Shown here: one piece after another, positions 20,614 through 31,005 of the stretch
How the letters are laid out: every line of letters starts with the position of its first letter
Numbering within the stretch: the stretch's first letter is position 1
From: Pardosa pseudoannulata
Taxonomy: Eukaryota; Arthropoda; Arachnida; Araneae; Lycosidae
Direction: 5' to 3'
Length of the DNA stretch: 64,000 nt
Assembly: GCA_032207245.1 (NCBI GenBank)
Contig: CM063503.1
Location: 63,973,244 to 64,037,243, forward strand
Made by a program: the position numbers and the translations under genes
The notes under the pieces: model-generated
What the model saw: only the letters and a program-made list of their open reading frames with translations
What the model was told of the DNA's origin: nothing
Databases searched by the model: none

Positions 20614-22959
20614 ATGCTCTGGACACCGAGTTCAGACACCTTTTCATTCCAAGTTTCACTTAATCTAAATGATGTTATAACTAAACGGAATGTGTTGTCA
20701 TATATAGCACGTATCTTTGATCCGATGGGTTTAATTGGGCCCGTGACAACAAAAGCTAAAATATTCATGCAAAGTTTATGGTGTCTCAAAATGACCTGGA
20801 ATGACATACTTCCGGATGATGTTAAAAATGAGTGGAAAAAATTTGCAAAGTCTCTACCTGCAATTCAAAACATTCATCTTCCTAGACATATAGGATGTGA
20901 CGGGCAAGTATTTCTGCATGAATTTGCTGACGCTAGTTCTTTAGCATACGGCTGCGTAATCTATTTGCAGTGCATCTCACTGGACAACAAAATTTCTACT
21001 AAGTTAGTTTGCAGCAAATCTCGAGTGGCACCCATTAAGACTATTTCGATACCGAGACTTGAGTTGTGTGCTTGTCTCCTTCTTGCTAAACTTGTAAAGA
21101 AAATTCTTCCAGCATTACGTATGCGCATTGATAAAATTTTCCTTTGGTCAGACTCTACAATTGCTTTGGCCTGGATCCATAAAACACCTTGTGTTCTCAA
21201 GACATTTGTTGCCAACAGAGTTTCCAGCATTCAAGATTTAACTAAAGAGTACCAGTGGAACCACATCTCTTCCGATCTCAACCCAGCTGATGCAATATCC
21301 AGAGGTCTTTTTGGAGATCAAATTGTTCAAAACTCTTTATGGTGGCAAGGTCCATATTTTTTGACTGAACAAGTAGAATTTTCGACTTGTGACTCGGACT
21401 TATCTGTAGACTCTGATGCTCTCTTAAGCGAGATGAAACCAGATCAGAAATTGGTTTTTACTGCAGTTACTTCTGAAACTACTTGGGTCCAAAATATAAT
21501 TGATAGGATAAGCAATTACCTTAAATTAATTCGTACATTTAGTTTTCTTTTCAGATTTATCCATAATGCTAGATATCCTAACAACAAGCTTATAGGTCCT
21601 TTATCGGCAAAGGAAATTAAAAATGCAGAGTCAGTAATTTTTAGAGAAATCCAGAAAGGTGAGTTTTTACAGGAAATAAACTCCATCAGAAAAGGGCTTT
21701 CTGTTTCTACAAAAAGTAAGTTAAGATTTCTAAATCCCTTTCTTGATAAGGACGGAGTTCTCCGTGTAGGTGGTAGACTTAAGCATTCTAATTTGAATTT
21801 TGAATCTAAATTTCCAGTAATTTTACCAGCAAATAACAAATTAACTAATTTGATGTTTCGTTACTATCATCTAAAACATTTACACATAGGACCATCGGGT
21901 TTACTGCACAGTATAAGACAAAGGTTTTGGCCCATTAACGGTCGGAATATGGCAAGAAAAATCGTTCACGAATGCATAAAGTGCTTCAAAGCCAAGCCAA
22001 TCCCTTCAGAACAACTTTTAGGTGATTTGCCATACGAACGAGTTAATCAAAATTATGTCTTCAATTGTACCGGGATTGATTTCTGTGGTCCCTTTCTGAT
22101 AAGATACAAAAATCAAAGGAAAGGAGTATGCCATAAAATTTACGTATGTATATTTGTATGTCTCGTTACTCGTGCTATACATCTCGAGACAGTAACTGAC
22201 CTCACCTCAGAATCGTTTATTGCCACACTCAAAAGATTCTTTTCGAGGAGAGGAAAAAGTTCTAAATTATTCTCAGATAACGCAAAAACATTTGTTGGGG
22301 CTCACGCAGAATTGAAAAAACTACACAAAATGGTTAGAGCACCAGATGAGAAATTAGCTGGATACTTGTCATCTGAAGGAATCCAGTGGAGCTTCATTCC
22401 CCCTAGATCCCCTAACTTCGGTGGTTTATGGGAGGCTGGAATGAAGTCCTTTAAATATTATTTGAAAAGGGTTGTTGGTGATGCAAAATTGACGATAGAA
22501 GAGTTTATCACTGTCACCAATCAAATTGAGGGAATTTTAAATAGTCGCCCTAAAACTCCTTTATCGTCAGATCCAGAAGATCTAGATGTTCTAACGCCAG
22601 CACACTTTCTTATAGGTCATCCCATAAATAGCATTCCTGAATTAGACCATTCCTTACTCCCTGATAATCGGCTTTCCCATTGGCAAAGAGTCACAAAGTT
22701 AACACAATTAATTTGGAAAAGGTGGTCAAATACATTTTTTTATCTCCAACAACGAAGTAAATGGATGTTTTCGAAGAATAATGTGACGTTAGGTAGCTTA
22801 GTGATCATAAAGGAAGACAACATGCCTGTATGCAAATGGCTATTAGGTAGGATTGTAAAAGTGTATCCAGGAGCTGATGGAAAAATACGAGTTTTAGATG
22901 TGAAAACCAAAAATGGTATATTCAAGAGAGCTGTAACTAAAATTTGTGTATTACCTTAA
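20614..22959 (+). CDS. pol: Pao/BEL RNase H-integrase part
   Basis: 781 codons in the +1 frame relative to the previous segment. That frame is already open from 20,557. RNase H spans roughly residues 90-225, with acidic residues in FADASS (about 106) and WSDST (about 179). The integrase zinc domain has its His pair near 421-425 and CIKC at 454-457. The catalytic core shows GIDFCGPF (D489), FSDNAKTF (D555) and GGLWEAG (E607). The last 90 residues match the DUF5641 tail of Pao/BEL integrases (LLGRIVKVYPGADGKIRVLD). All catalytic residues are present, so only the frameshift and the gag stop disable the polyprotein. Confidence 0.93.
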   Translation: MLWTPSSDTFSFQVSLNLNDVITKRNVLSYIARIFDPMGLIGPVTTKAKIFMQSLWCLKMTWNDILPDDVKNEWKKFAKSLPAIQNIHLPRHIGCDGQVFLHEFADASSLAYGCVIYLQCISLDNKISTKLVCSKSRVAPIKTISIPRLELCACLLLAKLVKKILPALRMRIDKIFLWSDSTIALAWIHKTPCVLKTFVANRVSSIQDLTKEYQWNHISSDLNPADAISRGLFGDQIVQNSLWWQGPYFLTEQVEFSTCDSDLSVDSDALLSEMKPDQKLVFTAVTSETTWVQNIIDRISNYLKLIRTFSFLFRFIHNARYPNNKLIGPLSAKEIKNAESVIFREIQKGEFLQEINSIRKGLSVSTKSKLRFLNPFLDKDGVLRVGGRLKHSNLNFESKFPVILPANNKLTNLMFRYYHLKHLHIGPSGLLHSIRQRFWPINGRNMARKIVHECIKCFKAKPIPSEQLLGDLPYERVNQNYVFNCTGIDFCGPFLIRYKNQRKGVCHKIYVCIFVCLVTRAIHLETVTDLTSESFIATLKRFFSRRGKSSKLFSDNAKTFVGAHAELKKLHKMVRAPDEKLAGYLSSEGIQWSFIPPRSPNFGGLWEAGMKSFKYYLKRVVGDAKLTIEEFITVTNQIEGILNSRPKTPLSSDPEDLDVLTPAHFLIGHPINSIPELDHSLLPDNRLSHWQRVTKLTQLIWKRWSNTFFYLQQRSKWMFSKNNVTLGSLVIIKEDNMPVCKWLLGRIVKVYPGADGKIRVLDVKTKNGIFKRAVTKICVLP

Positions 22960-23090
22960 GAGACGTGAAATGTCATCTTTGTGTGTATCCTAAATGTGAT
23001 TTTTGTAAACTTTTTTTTTATTCTTCTTTTATGCATAACATATTTGTAATTGTAAAGTAAACATTGTGAGTTGAAATCTAGTATTTCAAC

Positions 23091-23101
23091 GGGGGCCGGA
23101 A
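23091..23101 (+). promoter_or_regulatory. Polypurine tract of the Pao/BEL element
   Basis: GGGGGCCGGAA directly precedes the 3' LTR, where plus-strand DNA synthesis is primed in LTR elements. Two pyrimidines interrupt the purine run. Confidence 0.7.
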
Positions 23102-23289
23102 TGTTGGGAATTCGCTTTGGCGATCGCCAATGTGTCGCGGAGCCACCAAGAGCTTTCCGAGCATTCCCACAATCCCTCTCTTCATTGTAATGTACAGTCC
23201 ATTAACGATGTTGTTCGACGGAACAAAATAAAAACGGCATTGCAAACAATCGTGTCGTTATTGATTAAATCCAGCGCACTTACACAAGA
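23102..23289 (+). repeat. 3' LTR of the Pao/BEL element
   Basis: 188 bases, the same as the 5' LTR except for two substitutions, followed by the target duplication GGGAT (23,290-23,294). Confidence 0.93.
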
Positions 23290-23359
23290 GGGATAAAGAC
23301 CAAATGCGATTCTGATCTGATAAAAAACACTCCTTTTGAAATTCCAGACATCTGCTTAA

Positions 23360-23592
23360 CCCTTTCGTGGGCCATTTACTTCTAACACAACGCTGTCAAA
23401 CTTTCAAAACAGAAGTATTAATTCTATTCAATTGATCAAAAATAAATGGCAGCGAAAAACTGAAGCGTAAATCAGTCTTCCCATCTTTATAATAGCAAGG
23501 ACAATATATTATAATGGGTTTTACACTTCCCACGGGTGTATTTTGTAAGATCATGTAGGTGGGAAGTAATCTTCTCACGGCCCTCGAAAGGG
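23360..23592. mobile_element. piggyBac-like MITE (unit A)
   Basis: 233 bases flanked by TTAA on both sides (23,356-23,359 and 23,593-23,596), the piggyBac target. The terminal inverted repeats are CCCTTTCGTGGGCC at the left and the complement of CCCTTTCGAGGGCC at the right, with one mismatch in 14. A minus-strand frame of 73 codons (23,396-23,617) covers nearly the whole element and is also open in unit B. It does not look like a transposase. Non-autonomous. Confidence 0.85.
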
Positions 23593-23680
23593 TTAAATAG
23601 TCATTAGTGCCGATCAATCAGCTATTACTTGAAATCACGGGGGCGATGTAACCCACGAGTTAGAACTCTGTTTTAGATAT

Positions 23681-24248
23681 TGTAATACTAGACTCAAGAC
23701 TCGAGTTAGTGTTCCATGGACCCCTGGTTTTTTTGTTTCGGCGGCCGAAGACGGACACCCCGACGGAGGGTTGGCAAGGTTCAACAGGAGGGGGGCGATG
23801 GATGCCACCCTCGCGCCCGCCAGCTGCAGGAAAGGACTTTTTTCCCGTGGAGGCGAAAACTTGACCGAGGGGGGGGGATTCCCCCCGGCCCTCACGAAGA
23901 GGAGTGAAAAGGAGATGCCCGGTCGGAGCGACGGGGAACGGACATTATTCTTCGGAAAGCAGTTGAGACCGAGAGAGGTGTTTGTCCGCTCGGCACTATT
24001 TATTTTTGTCCTCGGTCTTATTTGAGCCCTGTTCGAGTATGAATTGAAGTGTACTTATGTTCTATTTTTAAATCTTCTTAATAATAAATGGTTAATCAAG
24101 AGTTTTGTCGCTGCTGTGATTAATTGTCGGCCACATAGGCTTTAAACGAACCCAAGATACCTGCTCCAGTAAAAATAGGCGGGCAGGTATAGAACGAGGC
24201 GTGCAGACTTCCGAAAGTGCAGCCGGAGACGCGCGAGGCGTTATGACA
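23681..24248. mobile_element. Solo LTR, 568 bp
   Basis: Starts TGTAATACTAGACTC and ends GGCGTTATGACA (TG...CA), bracketed by a perfect 5-bp duplication GATAT (23,676-23,680 and 24,249-24,253). Unit B has the uninterrupted site (ttttagatatgg, about 43,334-43,345). It is far more GC-rich than its surroundings, with runs of G and C at 23,785-23,890. An AATAAA lies at about 24,081. No internal region is present, as expected after LTR-LTR recombination. The family is probably Ty3/Gypsy by general look, not proven. Confidence 0.88.
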
Positions 24249-24276
24249 GATATGAAACCGGAAGGATTTCTATAGC

Positions 24277-24294
24277 GAACATTCGAGAATATTC
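24277..24294. promoter_or_regulatory. Heat-shock-element-like motif (unit A)
   Basis: GAAcaTTCgaGAAtaTTC contains four alternating GAA/TTC units at the spacing bound by heat-shock factor trimers. It lies about 460 bases upstream of the small ORF at 24,756. Three of the four units are kept in unit B at 43,367-43,384 (first unit is AAA). It could be chance in AT-rich DNA. Confidence 0.4.
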
Positions 24295-24755
24295 GCTGGG
24301 GTTGCTTGAAAAGAATTACTGGGAAAATAGAATCTTAAATAGAAATATTATAATTCCTATTTATATTTTAATTTCGACGCTCATTACTCGTATTGTATAT
24401 GCTAGTTAATTGTATCAATTCACACAGTGTACCAATTCAAATAAAAAGAATAAAATCTTCTAAATTTTGATAGAATTACATTTTTTTTTTATGAGAGAAT
24501 TATATTTATAGTAAAAATAAGAATATACACAAAATACAATTATTCATTCGGAACTAAACGGAAAACCGTTATTTTGGGGGGAACAAAAAATATTATGGTT
24601 CGAAGCCGTGATTTTAACTGAAATTTAGTGGCAACATTCGTGTGCCTTGGTTTTCGAGATATTTCCATAAAGTAATTTCGTTGTATAGCTTTTAGTTTAC
24701 TTTTGAAAACTTACTAAAAAAGTAAAAGCCAACAACTACAATCTTATTGAATATT
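24295..24755 (+). promoter_or_regulatory. Conserved upstream region of the small membrane-protein ORF (unit A)
   Basis: Closely matches 43,385-43,885 in unit B, with only a few substitutions in the stretch 24,537-24,680. The last 60 bases before the ATG are less alike. I see no clear TATA box. Promoter function is inferred only from position and conservation. Confidence 0.35.
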
Positions 24756-24986
24756 ATGGATCCAATAGAAAATGAAGAAAGAGAAACGGTCGGAATTATG
24801 GAGTTGAATGAAGAGGAAATTCATCATCAAAATCCGTTGATCCGCAACATAGAGTACAGAGAAGACCGATTACTTCTTGTCATAGAACCTTTTCTTAGAA
24901 TCGAAATAGATAGGAGTTTGCTAATCCCGATTGCGTGCATTTTATTGTTAGCATCTGCAATCCTCTTTTTCCTGGTATACGTGTAA
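24756..24986 (+). CDS. Small acidic single-pass membrane protein, unit A
   Basis: 76 codons from ATG 24,756 (an in-frame ATG nine bases upstream is not shared with unit B). The first 55 residues are charged, with acidic MDPIENEERE, then NPLIRNIEYRE. A C-terminal hydrophobic stretch (about residues 56-75, LIPIACILLLASAILFF) would span a membrane, giving an N-in type II-like layout. The stop lies inside a donor-like GTAAGC that is also kept in unit B, so the ORF may be a first exon spliced to an ectodomain rather than a complete protein. Compared with unit B, at least 25 of the first 69 codons are replaced and four are changed silently only, while the flanks are almost unchanged. No family is recognised. 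Confidence 0.55.
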   Translation: MDPIENEERETVGIMELNEEEIHHQNPLIRNIEYREDRLLLVIEPFLRIEIDRSLLIPIACILLLASAILFFLVYV

Positions 24987-25722
24987 GCATCAAACTATCC
25001 ATATTACTCTTTATCTAGTTTAAGTGATTTTCGTAATAGATGCAGTAGAACACCTTTGGGTGACATTTCGATTAGCCACAAAATTTCCAAAGTCTTGCTT
25101 TCCGTTTTAATTTTATTACTTTTTCTGTCAGTAATAAAAATAACCTTGATTAAATTATTTTGTTTCTAGCTTTATCCTGAAATAAAACTTGTGGAATTCA
25201 ATTTAAGTAATATAGTATAATGAATTTTCCTTTCCCATAGGTAACAGCAATTAGTTTAGTAACCAAGTATATTAGTGAAGCTAATCAACCAAATAATAAT
25301 TTTAAGTTAAAAATCAGCATTTTAATGAAATTATAAATTAGCTTAAAAGGTTTTGCCGTCACAAAACACACACACACATATATATATATGGGTGTATTTA
25401 TACATTCATTTATACAGGAAATATACGCTAGATACTGCAAATATGTTTTCTACCAAAATATTTAAAAAAGTGCTATACTGGAAGAAAATTTCATAATTTG
25501 TTGCTTTTCCTATAACTTTACCCTACTACTACATGATTTCATTCATAGTAAAATGTGATCATAGAAAAATTTTAAATGGATATTGCTTGGCAATTAAACT
25601 AAAGGAAATTATACATTATGTCCCTCATGTTATAGGGTATAAATAGACTAAGGCTGAAATATTAAGTATTAAATACACACACACACATTTATATATATAA
25701 ACACTTCTCTCCACCCCCCATT
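24987..25722 (+). other. Conserved 3' flank of the small ORF, with a weak possible exon
   Basis: Nearly identical to 44,111-44,880. After TTTCCTTTCCCATAG (25,226-25,240) a 31-codon frame, VTAISLVTKYISEANQP..., runs to TAA at 25,334 and is also open in unit B with two replacements. Joining it to the membrane ORF at the conserved GTAAGC donor would give an immediate stop, so I do not call an exon. A short (CA)n/(TA)n tract lies at 25,366-25,389. Confidence 0.4.
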
Positions 25723-25822
25723 NNNNNNNNNNNNNNNNNNNNNNNNNNNNNNNNNNNNNNNNNNNNNNNNNNNNNNNNNNNNNNNNNNNNNNNNNNNNNN
25801 NNNNNNNNNNNNNNNNNNNNNN
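25723..25822. other. Assembly gap, 100 N
   Basis: Exactly 100 N, the usual placeholder for a gap of unknown size. The left edge is the last base shared with unit B (ccaccccccatt), so the sequence and order across the gap are uncertain. Confidence 0.99.
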
Positions 25823-26726
25823 TCAGCTTCTTAAGCAGAATTGCAAAATATAATAACTTTGCTCCCTTCTTGCCGGATTGACATTCACTCTCTGGGGACA
25901 TGCTTTAGCCCCGTCAGTGAATTATAAAATTTAAGTAAAACAATTATCTAGTGTTTTAGCAATTATTCGTCATTTCTTTGTATTATACACGGTACCAAAT
26001 GTTTAACTCCTTATATCATACCCAGTTTGGTGATAAACACTTTACTGAACAATGTGTAGAAACTTTTAAATATATTTTGAAAAAGGTAAAATGCCTAGAA
26101 CATTTTAAATCACCTGTATTAAAAAAATCCTAAAACACAAAAAAGACTTCATAAGTGTTTTTTAAACAATGACGTATGACAAAAATCGGGTTTTAATGAA
26201 GTAAAATGATGATTAGAGAGCAAAATTTTATTGGGTTATGAAATGTAAACCTAGCTCAACTTTTTCAGGATAAAAAAAAAACTTATTTTTCTAACTTTGT
26301 TTTTTAAAACATTTGTTTATAGTCCACATGTAAGGTAATGACTCCCAGTCCTGTCGCTGCAAAGTGATCAGGAATGTCTCAAAAGGAGTATATTGTCAAC
26401 GTTTATTGTGTGTCTGTCGTTAGACGTACGTAGTTGCAGGTGAAGGCGCGAATTTCAGACTTTATGTTTCGAGGTTTTCTATTGCCGGGCTATTCAAAGG
26501 ATTTTGGAAGCCTTGTCTTCCATGCCGATGTTGGAAGAAGGACCCGTGGAGGGTCAAACATACTGTCTCCACTACTGAGCCAATAATAGAGAGGCGTTTT
26601 TGGTCAGCTACCGTCTTTTTGGACCAGGATTCGCGAATCCCCTTGGTGTTTCCTGGACTGGACATCACCTGGAATAAAGTTTAACAGGGATCGGAGATGA
26701 TGCAGAGGTGCTGGTTTGCAATCTCT
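25823..26726. other. Unassigned sequence right of the gap
   Basis: No match to the continuation of unit B after 44,880. From about 26,400 the sequence is richer in GC and has no recognisable domain in any frame. Confidence 0.5.
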
Positions 26727-26910
26727 CAAAGTTGTGATTGTCTGCGATATGTTTTCAAGATATAGATTTACCTCTCGAAGTTGTTTGCTAGGCTGAGTTT
26801 TTTTTTTTTTTTTTCCGTTAGAGAGAAGTTTGTCTCTCGTAGTCGTGCTGATCTGCGATTTTTTTTTTTTTTTTTCGAGAGTAGTTTTCACTCGAAGTTA
26901 TGCTCCAATT
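26727..26910. repeat. Degenerate minisatellite, about 60-bp unit
   Basis: CTCTCAAAGTTGTG (26,726), CTCTCGAAGTTGTT (26,773), CTCTCGTAGTCGTG (26,834) and CACTCGAAGTTATG (26,890) head successive units. Two of these units carry TCTGCGAT, and long T-runs (26,799-26,815 and 26,859-26,876) separate them. Short Phe- or Lys-rich frames here come from the T-runs. Confidence 0.55.
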
Positions 26911-28099
26911 TTAAATCTAACTTCATTTGTGGAGAAAACACAGTATGTGTAATTTTTAATGTACATACATGTAAATAATTCTGTACATATTAAATAATTT
27001 GTAGGACGAAGCTAGTTGCGATTCATGTTAATCGTTGTAGCGCTCAAGTCCTTACAGTAATAATATATCAGTCTAAATTAAAGTTATGCTTGAAATATTT
27101 TTTAAAAGATAAATCTTATGACTTATTTTTTAAAAATTACCACATGTACTTTTTAAAAGTTACGATGGATATATTTTTATGTCAGTTACACAGATGAATT
27201 CTGTATAGAGTCTGAAGAGCTCTGAAGAGTCTGTACATTTTAGTTTATATCTGTTACATATTGGTTTTAAATTGCATATTTGTTCCGACATTGGATTATT
27301 GTTTATTCTGAGTTTCCGAAATTAAAATACGTGTTAACAAGATTACGTATAAATATCTCAAAGTATCTCGAATTTCCACTAGTTGATAAAGAATAAATTC
27401 CTAAAGTTTTTGAAAGGAAAATAATACAACAAAATGAAATGATTTATATACATTTTAAATATTACTTTTTCGAAGATATTGTTTTTTTTTTAATTTTGCT
27501 CTTCTGGAATATTAATTTATTCTTGAGAACTTATTATCTTAATGAAATTATTTGTAATTTTTCGAAATTGTTTTAGTATTGAAAAAAATTCAAATCTTTT
27601 AAATAGATAGTATAGAGAAAACTAAACTATTTATAAAATAGATGTATAGTATCATTTATAGTACCATTATATTTACTAAAGTACGTAATGGGAACTATAA
27701 TGATAGGAAGTACATTTTTTCAACCTAGAAAATTAAAGTAAAAACACAGTTGCTACACTCAGAAAAAAATCTAAAAAGCTTGAGAAATTTCTGATTTATA
27801 ACTAAAGAACCTGAAATACAGTTTCAAAAATTATGACTTTTTCATGTTTATAACTTTAAACTGTTTATAATTTCAAACAAACAGTCTAAGTACTTAATTT
27901 TTTAATTAAAGACATATTTATTCTAATAACTAATTTATTTAAGTGAATAAGCTAATTTTTCATATGTAATCATTTATTTGTCTGGAGCCATAAAACAGTC
28001 AGAAGATGTTGAAATAAATAATTTGAAAGTGTTCAATAATTAATTTATCAATCCACCCATCTTTTTCTAAATATCGGGTAAGGATTAGTATCGAATAAT
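26911..28099. other. AT-rich spacer
   Basis: Nothing recognised on either strand. Confidence 0.6.
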
Positions 28100-28830
28100 G
28101 AGTTGTCTTCTTATCTTATTTGCAATAAAACGGTTGGTATTAAGTCTCTCTTTGATCATAGACATCGGGAAATGATTGGGAAAATTGTCGGAAACACCGG
28201 TGGAGATGATTGCCAGGGGTTGCCGACGGGCATGGCAAATTTCTATAGAGGTCGCAGGCTATATCGCCCCAAAGTCACGAGAACGATAGGCGATGTTTCG
28301 CCAACGACGTTTTGCAGCTTGAGTGAGGCCTATACCACACGAGACGAACATATGCACGAGACGATCATATATATGTCATGCCTGGTCATTAAATAAGCAG
28401 TCGGGCTATTTGTTTTTCCATGCATTCTTTATTCATCTCCTGTTATTGAGGTAGGTGCACGAAGTACCATCGACGGCAGATAAGCATAGCGAGTGTACTT
28501 GCGGGAGCCAGAGTCGTGACTTAACCGGTGCCAGAGTTGCGAATGTCTGTACAAATTGGTAGCAGCTTCGCGAGTGTCTGTTTTTTTACTTTTAAATCTA
28601 ACATGTTATCTAAGGGAGATTCTTTGGGGCTCTGCGTGTGACCATTTAGATTCCCTGAGGGCGTGTGCCGGGCGCTCTAGGATCTTCCCATTGGCCGTTG
28701 CGGTTTCCCGCCTTACTCCCAGTGTGGACAGATAGCGTGGGGTGGTTGCAGATGTTTTCGCCACATGTTGGGTGAACTTAAAATTATTTGACAGTCTAGT
28801 GTCAGACTGGGATTAACTTGTTTAAATGAC
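28100..28830. other. GC-richer block, possibly decayed LTR or TE leader
   Basis: The composition rises sharply relative to both sides. It contains GGTGCCAGAGTTGCG and related phrases (28,468-28,560) and TTTCCCGCCTTACTCCC near 28,708. I found no paired terminal repeat or target duplication. A 97-codon frame at 28,103-28,396 shows no domain. Left unassigned. Confidence 0.3.
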
Positions 28831-29024
28831 GACTTCTGTAACGTCAAAGGGGCTTAAAATTTCGTCTTTATGACCAAACAGATCTTTCAGATGTGTTCTA
28901 GCTATGGGGATGTTCTTACTTCTTAGACTTAGGGGCTTTCTCTATTACTTTTTATCCTCGGGGGTGTTATTCTTCGATCTGTTTTCCTTCCATTACAATA
29001 TTCCTCGATCTGTTTTCCCTACAT

Positions 29025-29026
<2 letters not shown>

Positions 29027-29112
<86 letters not shown>
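29027..29112. repeat. Compound (TA)n-(GA)n microsatellite
   Basis: TA dinucleotides to about 29,084, then GA dinucleotides to 29,112. Confidence 0.97.
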
Positions 29113-29115
<3 letters not shown>

Positions 29116-30971
29116 TGCACTTGGACCATTTTGAATCAGATCAAACTACGCATGTTCTAACGCATTTGCTGCCGTAAGCAAACCTCAAAATCGTTTTTCC
29201 CTCAAATTTAAAAATAACTTTAAAAATTTTCAAAGGAAAAATAGAATTATAAAAGAATCATGTTAGCGAGAAAAGTGATTTATATTTGAATTAAGACAGT
29301 ATTACGACTTTAGATTTATGGAAAACTGTTTTATTGAAAAGTATTTTTTGCTGCTTATAAAATTTTTCAATACAGACAGTCAAATAAAAAAGGATTTTTA
29401 TGTCATAAAACAAGGAAGTAAAAGCAAAAAATAGTTTAATGAAATAAAATAATTCACCCAGGGCCGTCTATGGAGAGAAGGGTTAATGTAGGGTGTGAGT
29501 GCAGTTTGTGTGTGTGTGTGTGTGTGCCTCTAATAAAACCTAACACAAATAAAGATCTAAATCCGACCTAATAATACTGCAATACCATATCGCCTTCCTA
29601 ATTGGAGCATCCAACTGAAACAAGAGCGGTAGCCTATAATTTCTGGTTTTCTGACAGTAAAGCAGGAATAGGATGCAATACGTAATATGCTTTAAAAGGA
29701 AATTTCTGGAAAAGATTTATTATAAAAGTGATCATTACATACTAGTCTATTGTGTTTACTTATTGTATGAGAAATGTATAAGTAAAAAAAAGCTTTGGAA
29801 AATGTGTCTATCCTTGCACAAGTCACTTCCATTTTATGAGGCAACATTAGCTCCTAAATTTTGCATCCTGCATACGGGGCATTCACTGACTACCTACCAA
29901 AAACGGCTCCGATTACATTAGTAAAGTGTGATTTAATTATGAAGTGTACATCTAGCTTTTTCATAAAAATACACAACTTTCGAATTTTTATTCAATTTTA
30001 TCATTTTGAAGGCGTATTGCGTTCTTAAAATGTCAAACGAATCTCTTTTTTTGAACTGCTGCCACCTACCAATAAATGTCATGTTTCTTCAACTGCTGCC
30101 ATCTAGTAGTGAATGTTTAAAACATTTATCAATTGTGTATCACTCTCTTTATTAATATATTTATCAGTCTATTTCTACATGTTATAACCTACTAATCAAA
30201 GTACTGTTGATTATTCAAAAGGCTGATTTTAAAAATTTATTGAAATTTAAGCTAAAATATTAGCGAAGTTTAATTCAAATTAAATGAACAGTTTTGAGGT
30301 TAAATTACGCTAAAACTTTTTTGTAGCTATCTCAGTAATTAAATTAATTTTATTCAAAATGTCGCTTTGACATAAAACTACATATAGTGTCTATTGTACT
30401 CTATAAGTAATTTTAAACTTCATACACTTCATAAACATTCGAAAAAACTTCCGGATTGTACCAATTCGTTTTTGAAATACTACCAACTGGTGGCATTCGG
30501 TCCTCTAATAAATTTTGCGGCCAGCCAAAGAAATTAATTTTTATAGCATATAAATAAATAATTATTATTTGCCAAATATATAAATGCTTCATTTATTTAC
30601 TTCAGAGAAATATAACATTTTTATTCATATACGTGAGGACGCGAAAACAAAACAAAACAAATACCTGTGTGCTTGATAAAACAAATTAATGCTTTCGATG
30701 GATTAAAGGTCGTAAATTGGATCTAAATTTTAATGTATTTATAAATTCGTTCAAAACTGCTTGAGAACATATTTAAATCAAATAACAAATACCCGATCCA
30801 CAAAAGAAGTTTTACAAATACTTAAATGTTAGTTCTTTTAATTTCTTTTTACTAATTAGACTGAAAATATTTATAAACTGTATCGTACTACACTGAAATT
30901 AATTATTATTGATAGATGCATAAAAAAATCATTGCTCAACTTTTATGCTCACAAAGCTCTTGTAATCTGCA

Positions 30972-31005
<34 letters not shown>

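Larger units (their letters stand above)
17587..23289 (+). mobile_element. Pao/BEL LTR retrotransposon, full length, lightly broken
   Basis: Two 188-bp LTRs flank 5.3 kb of internal sequence and the whole element is bracketed by the 5-bp duplication GGGAT (17,582-17,586 and 23,290-23,294). Unit B keeps the empty site (gatagggatgaagacc, about 42,947-42,962), which proves the borders. Internal order is gag, protease, reverse transcriptase, RNase H, integrase and a DUF5641-type C-terminus, the Pao/BEL arrangement. One in-frame stop (18,246) and one frameshift (between about 20,557 and 20,613) break the reading frame. The LTRs differ at only two positions, so the insertion is young. Confidence 0.95.

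Noticed and set aside
20961..21839. Minus-strand frames opposite the Pao/BEL pol
   Set aside because: They are shadows of the strongly coding plus strand.
23635..24025. Several overlapping frames in the solo LTR
   Set aside because: They overlap on both strands in a GC-rich LTR, where stops are rare by composition.
25689..25901. Minus-strand frame across the N gap
   Set aside because: It contains the 100 unknown bases and cannot be real evidence of coding.
28103..28396. 97-codon frame in the GC-richer block
   Set aside because: No domain, no splice borders and no conservation to test. The composition explains the length.
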